DNA of 7,957 bases from an uncultured Bacteroidales bacterium (GTDB taxonomy: Bacteria > Bacteroidota > Bacteroidia > Bacteroidales > P3), in assembly GCA_937915785.1 (NCBI GenBank), contig CALGGY010000041.1, positions 1 through 7,957 on the forward strand. Reading direction: 5' to 3'. The position numbers were made by a program, and so were the translations under genes. Shown here piece by piece: positions 6,437 through 7,957 of the stretch (position 1 is its first letter; every line of letters begins with the position of its first letter). The notes under the pieces were generated by a model. The model ran no database searches and was not told the DNA's origin. It saw nothing but the letters and a program-made list of their open reading frames with translations.

Positions 6437-7184
6437 GTACTTACAGATAATTTGTTTGTTTGCGCTGTTTGTTGACGCACATGCGCAACAGCCAAACGCT
6501 ATTGGCAATGGAAACCAATTGCATCCGACTTTTTCTGGCTTTATGGACACGGCTATGCGTAACGTGGAGCGGTATGGAATGAGTGCGGAATGTTTGTATA
6601 GTTCGGATAAATATTTTAACGGAATTAAACAAGAGCCAACCTGTGCATGCTTGGAAGCCAAAGTGAGTGCAACCGAAGCTGAACTGTGCAGGCGAAACGG
6701 CTCAAAAATAAAGGTTTCCATAAAAAATAACTTTCAAGATGGAGTCTCCGGAAACAAAGCAAGAGGACAGTGCGCATCTTCTGAAATAGGCGAAGTGAAA
6801 TTGTTGCTCAACAACAACCCCTGTATCAACCGAAAAGGTGTGTTCGACGCTTTTGGCAAAAAAATGCATTTTGCTGGCATTGAAACTTTTTCGGATAACA
6901 ACATTCCGTACACTCATTATATGTGGATCGGTACGGAAAAAAATGCTGGAGACACAATTCGTGTAACCATCGACAGTGAGAATGGGACTATACGGCGTTG
7001 CGAACTGGTTTCGGTGGAAAAGAAGGGTGATTTGGAGGTGGTTCTGTGCTACAGTTATGTTTTCGACAACAAAGGCGATACGCTGGTTCCTATAAAGATG
7101 ATTTTCAGATCGGTAGAAAGGTGCGTCTCCAGTATTGAGCCGTTTGAATACACAATAACAAAAACGATAGCGCTGAACGACTGA
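6423..7184 (+). CDS. Secreted Cys-rich hypothetical protein (253 aa)
   Basis: The ATG at 6423 is preferred over the in-frame ATG at 6408. It places a signal peptide at the N-terminus (MKAIKYLQ, a hydrophobic IICLFALFV core, then AHA|QQ with cleavage after residue 21), and GGAGG (6410-6414) lies 8 nt upstream. The mature chain of ~232 residues has nine cysteines (57, 74, 76, 89, 117, 134, 193, 209, 234), including CAC at 74-76, so extracytoplasmic disulfides are likely. The C-terminal half reads as a beta-rich domain (HYMWIG, DTIRVTID, VVLCYSYVFD, EYTITKTIAL). No lipobox, no T9SS C-terminal domain and no catalytic motif are visible, and I do not recognise the family. Likely location is periplasm or cell surface. 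It ends 42 nt before an intrinsic terminator. Function unknown. Confidence 0.8.
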   Translation: MKAIKYLQIICLFALFVDAHAQQPNAIGNGNQLHPTFSGFMDTAMRNVERYGMSAECLYSSDKYFNGIKQEPTCACLEAKVSATEAELCRRNGSKIKVSIKNNFQDGVSGNKARGQCASSEIGEVKLLLNNNPCINRKGVFDAFGKKMHFAGIETFSDNNIPYTHYMWIGTEKNAGDTIRVTIDSENGTIRRCELVSVEKKGDLEVVLCYSYVFDNKGDTLVPIKMIFRSVERCVSSIEPFEYTITKTIALND

Positions 7185-7226
7185 GGGTTTACCGTGCTTC
7201 AAACTATCTGTTGTGCGGAACTTGTC

Positions 7227-7266
7227 AACAGGGGTGCCATCTGCTTTTGGCATCTCTGTTTTTTTT
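7227..7266 (+). terminator. Intrinsic terminator after the secreted Cys-rich protein
   Basis: A 13-bp stem, AACAGGGGTGCCA (7227-7239) with TGGCATCTCTGTT (7248-7260), allows two G-U pairs and encloses an 8-nt loop. It runs into an uninterrupted T-tract (7259-7266). It lies 42 nt after the stop codon at 7184 on the same strand. Confidence 0.88.
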
Positions 7267-7302
7267 ATTCGAAACCAATTATACTATTCACAGCATTTCC
7301 CG

Positions 7303-7396
7303 AGTCCCGAAGGGACTACATTCTATTATATTACTCACAGCTCAGCAGTGCGTAGTACCATACTACTCTACCGCATGTAGTACCACATCGCTACGC
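7303..7396. repeat. Palindromic intergenic cluster, including copy B of the hairpin-plus-tail unit
   Basis: AGTCCC (7303-7308) pairs with GGGACT (7312-7317) around GAA, followed by ACATTCTA and an AT-rich tail, similar in layout to the palindrome at 5828-5844. Next, GTAGTA (7352-7357) pairs with TACTAC (7361-7366); GTAGTACCA is repeated directly at 7352-7360 and 7377-7385; and GCGTAG (7350-7355) is complementary to CTACGC (7391-7396), closing the whole structure. No long T-run follows, so it does not look like a simple terminator. Confidence 0.45.
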
Positions 7397-7557
7397 CGAG
7401 CACTCCCCATCTATCATCATCTGTGTGGGTATCTATCTGTATAACAACGATATATGTACATAATATCGCCCGTGTATAATGGTAAAAACATAATGTAACT
7501 ATCACATAAACAATCAATTACAATGGAATACCACGTAAAAGCTGCAATATCCGACAC

Positions 7558-7713
7558 AAAAAAATGCACAAAACAACTCCAAAAACTGTCTCAAAGAATC
7601 CAAAAACACCGAAAAAATCCCCCCGAAAACACTCTCCCTCGGAAAAAAGTTCAAAAAAAATCCGATTGAAAACCAGCGAGTTACGAAAAAAAAGCAAAAA
7701 AAGCGAAAAAAAA
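7558..7713. other. Phased A-tract array (predicted curved DNA) upstream of the rRNA promoter
   Basis: Runs of three to eight A are centred near 7561, 7571.5, 7583, 7594, 7604, 7614.5, 7627.5, 7645.5, 7656.5, 7670.5, 7689.5, 7699 and 7709.5. Most neighbouring centres lie 9.5-11.5 bp apart, close to one helical turn; the irregular gaps are at 7614-7645, 7656-7689. A-tracts in helical phase are known to curve DNA. The final three (7686-7693, 7696-7702, 7706-7713) abut the -33 box and may act as an UP-like element. Confidence 0.6.
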
Positions 7714-7714
7714 T

Positions 7715-7745
7715 TTTGTCAGTTTGGAAAAAGGTTGTACTTTTG
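7715..7745 (+). promoter_or_regulatory. rRNA operon promoter, Bacteroidetes primary sigma type
   Basis: TTTG (7715-7718), a 19-bp spacer and TACTTTTG (7738-7745) match the Bacteroidetes consensus TTTG-N19-TAnnTTTG exactly. It lies about 165 nt upstream of the 16S start, and transcription would be expected to begin around 7750-7755. The A-rich block just upstream resembles an UP element. This is the strongest promoter in the window, as expected for rRNA. Confidence 0.9.
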
Positions 7746-7749
7746 CAAT

Positions 7750-7909
7750 CCCAAACGAGAGGACGGGAAGTGAGGTCGGAGGGGGGACAAGATCATTGAA
7801 AGAAACAGAAACCGGATGTAGCGTTCCTGCCGTGGCTATCCCGAGGGAGGCCTATCAGGCAGGCAAGTGGAAAGAGTAGGTGAAAAAAGACAATTCAGAA
7901 GAAATTCTT
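7750..7909 (+). other. rRNA operon leader (transcribed spacer upstream of 16S)
   Basis: The region between the predicted start of transcription and the mature 16S end. It is purine-rich and contains CCTGCC (7826-7831) facing GGCAGG (7858-7863), which would close a ~26-nt internal segment. GATCATTGAA (7791-7800) sits where a boxA-like antitermination site might lie, but the match to known boxA sequences is weak. The leader side of the 16S processing stem cannot be recognised without the 3' flank of 16S. Confidence 0.6.
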
Positions 7910-7957
7910 ACAATGAAGAGTTTGATCCTGGCTCAGGATGAACGCTAGCGGCAGGCT
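7910..7957 (+). rRNA. rrs: 16S ribosomal RNA, 5' end (truncated by window)
   Basis: The universal 16S 5' segment AGAGTTTGATCCTGGCTCAG occupies 7917-7936, with 7910 corresponding to about position 1 in E. coli numbering. The following GATGAACGCTAGCGGCAGGCT is the Bacteroidetes form. Only ~48 of ~1,500 nt are present; the rest of the operon lies downstream. Confidence 0.97.

Larger units (their letters stand above)
7267..7714. other. Non-coding region upstream of the rRNA promoter, with palindromes and A-tracts
   Basis: About 450 bases without a convincing gene. The first part holds a palindromic cluster (7303-7396) and an imperfect palindrome around ATGTACAT (7448-7468). The second part, from about 7558, is dominated by A-runs spaced near 10-11 bp that lead up to the -33 element at 7715. 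Lys-rich reading frames here follow from the A-runs and are not treated as genes. Confidence 0.75.

Noticed and set aside
6702..7253. 183-codon minus-strand reading frame
   Set aside because: It is antisense to the secreted Cys-rich protein, starts inside the plus-strand terminator and has no signal or domain.
7211..7444. 77-codon plus-strand frame
   Set aside because: It begins ahead of the intrinsic terminator at 7227-7266 and runs across it and the palindromic cluster.
7523..7669. 48-codon plus-strand frame starting MEYHVKAAISD
   Set aside because: The start of it looks helical, but the rest is Lys-rich from A-tracts, no promoter or SD is seen, and it lies in the non-coding region upstream of the rRNA promoter. 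Conservation would be needed to revive it.
7564..7773. 69-codon Lys-rich plus-strand reading frame
   Set aside because: It reads through the rRNA promoter and transcription start; its Lys/Ser content follows from the phased A-runs.

Overview
The window comes from a member of the Bacteroidota, most likely the order Bacteroidales. Three independent signs point there: a large secreted protein ending in a type B sorting domain of the type IX secretion system (T9SS); a near-ideal Bacteroidetes promoter (TTTG, 19 bp, TACTTTTG) ahead of the rRNA operon; and the first ~48 nt of a 16S rRNA whose start (GAACGCTAGCGGCAGGCT) fits this phylum. The genus cannot be fixed from this much 16S.

Layout. (1) Positions 2-2758, plus strand: the 3' part of a long surface or secreted protein made of tandem Cys-containing repeats (five of 56 aa, then seven of 51-52 aa), an Ig/PKD-like region and a T9SS type B C-terminal domain. 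(2) 2772-2820: a strong symmetrical hairpin that can end transcription from both sides of a convergent gene pair. (3) 5524-2857, minus strand: a two-gene operon with a Bacteroidetes-type -7 box upstream. Its first gene is a fusion of a TagD-like glycerol-3-phosphate cytidylyltransferase to a Gfo/Idh/MocA oxidoreductase. The second, 16 nt downstream, is a CDP-glycerol glycerophosphotransferase-like enzyme. Together they look like a compact module that makes a CDP-activated polyol phosphate and transfers it to a cell-surface glycan, a teichoic-acid-like chemistry in a Gram-negative lineage. (4) 5525-6139: a divergent intergenic region with palindromes, a long T-rich stretch and a purine-rich leader. 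(5) 6140-7184, plus strand: a doubtful 98-aa reading frame overlapping a secreted Cys-rich protein of unknown function, followed by a good intrinsic terminator at 7227-7266. (6) 7267-7957: a non-coding region with more palindromes, a long series of A-tracts spaced at about one helical turn, the rRNA promoter, the rRNA leader and the 5' end of 16S rRNA.

Most noteworthy are the fused cytidylyltransferase-oxidoreductase with its partner transferase, the abrupt change of repeat class and the complementary cysteine losses in the repeat protein, and the phased A-tract array upstream of the rRNA promoter. Everything here is read by eye from one window; family assignments rest on recognised motifs, not on searches.
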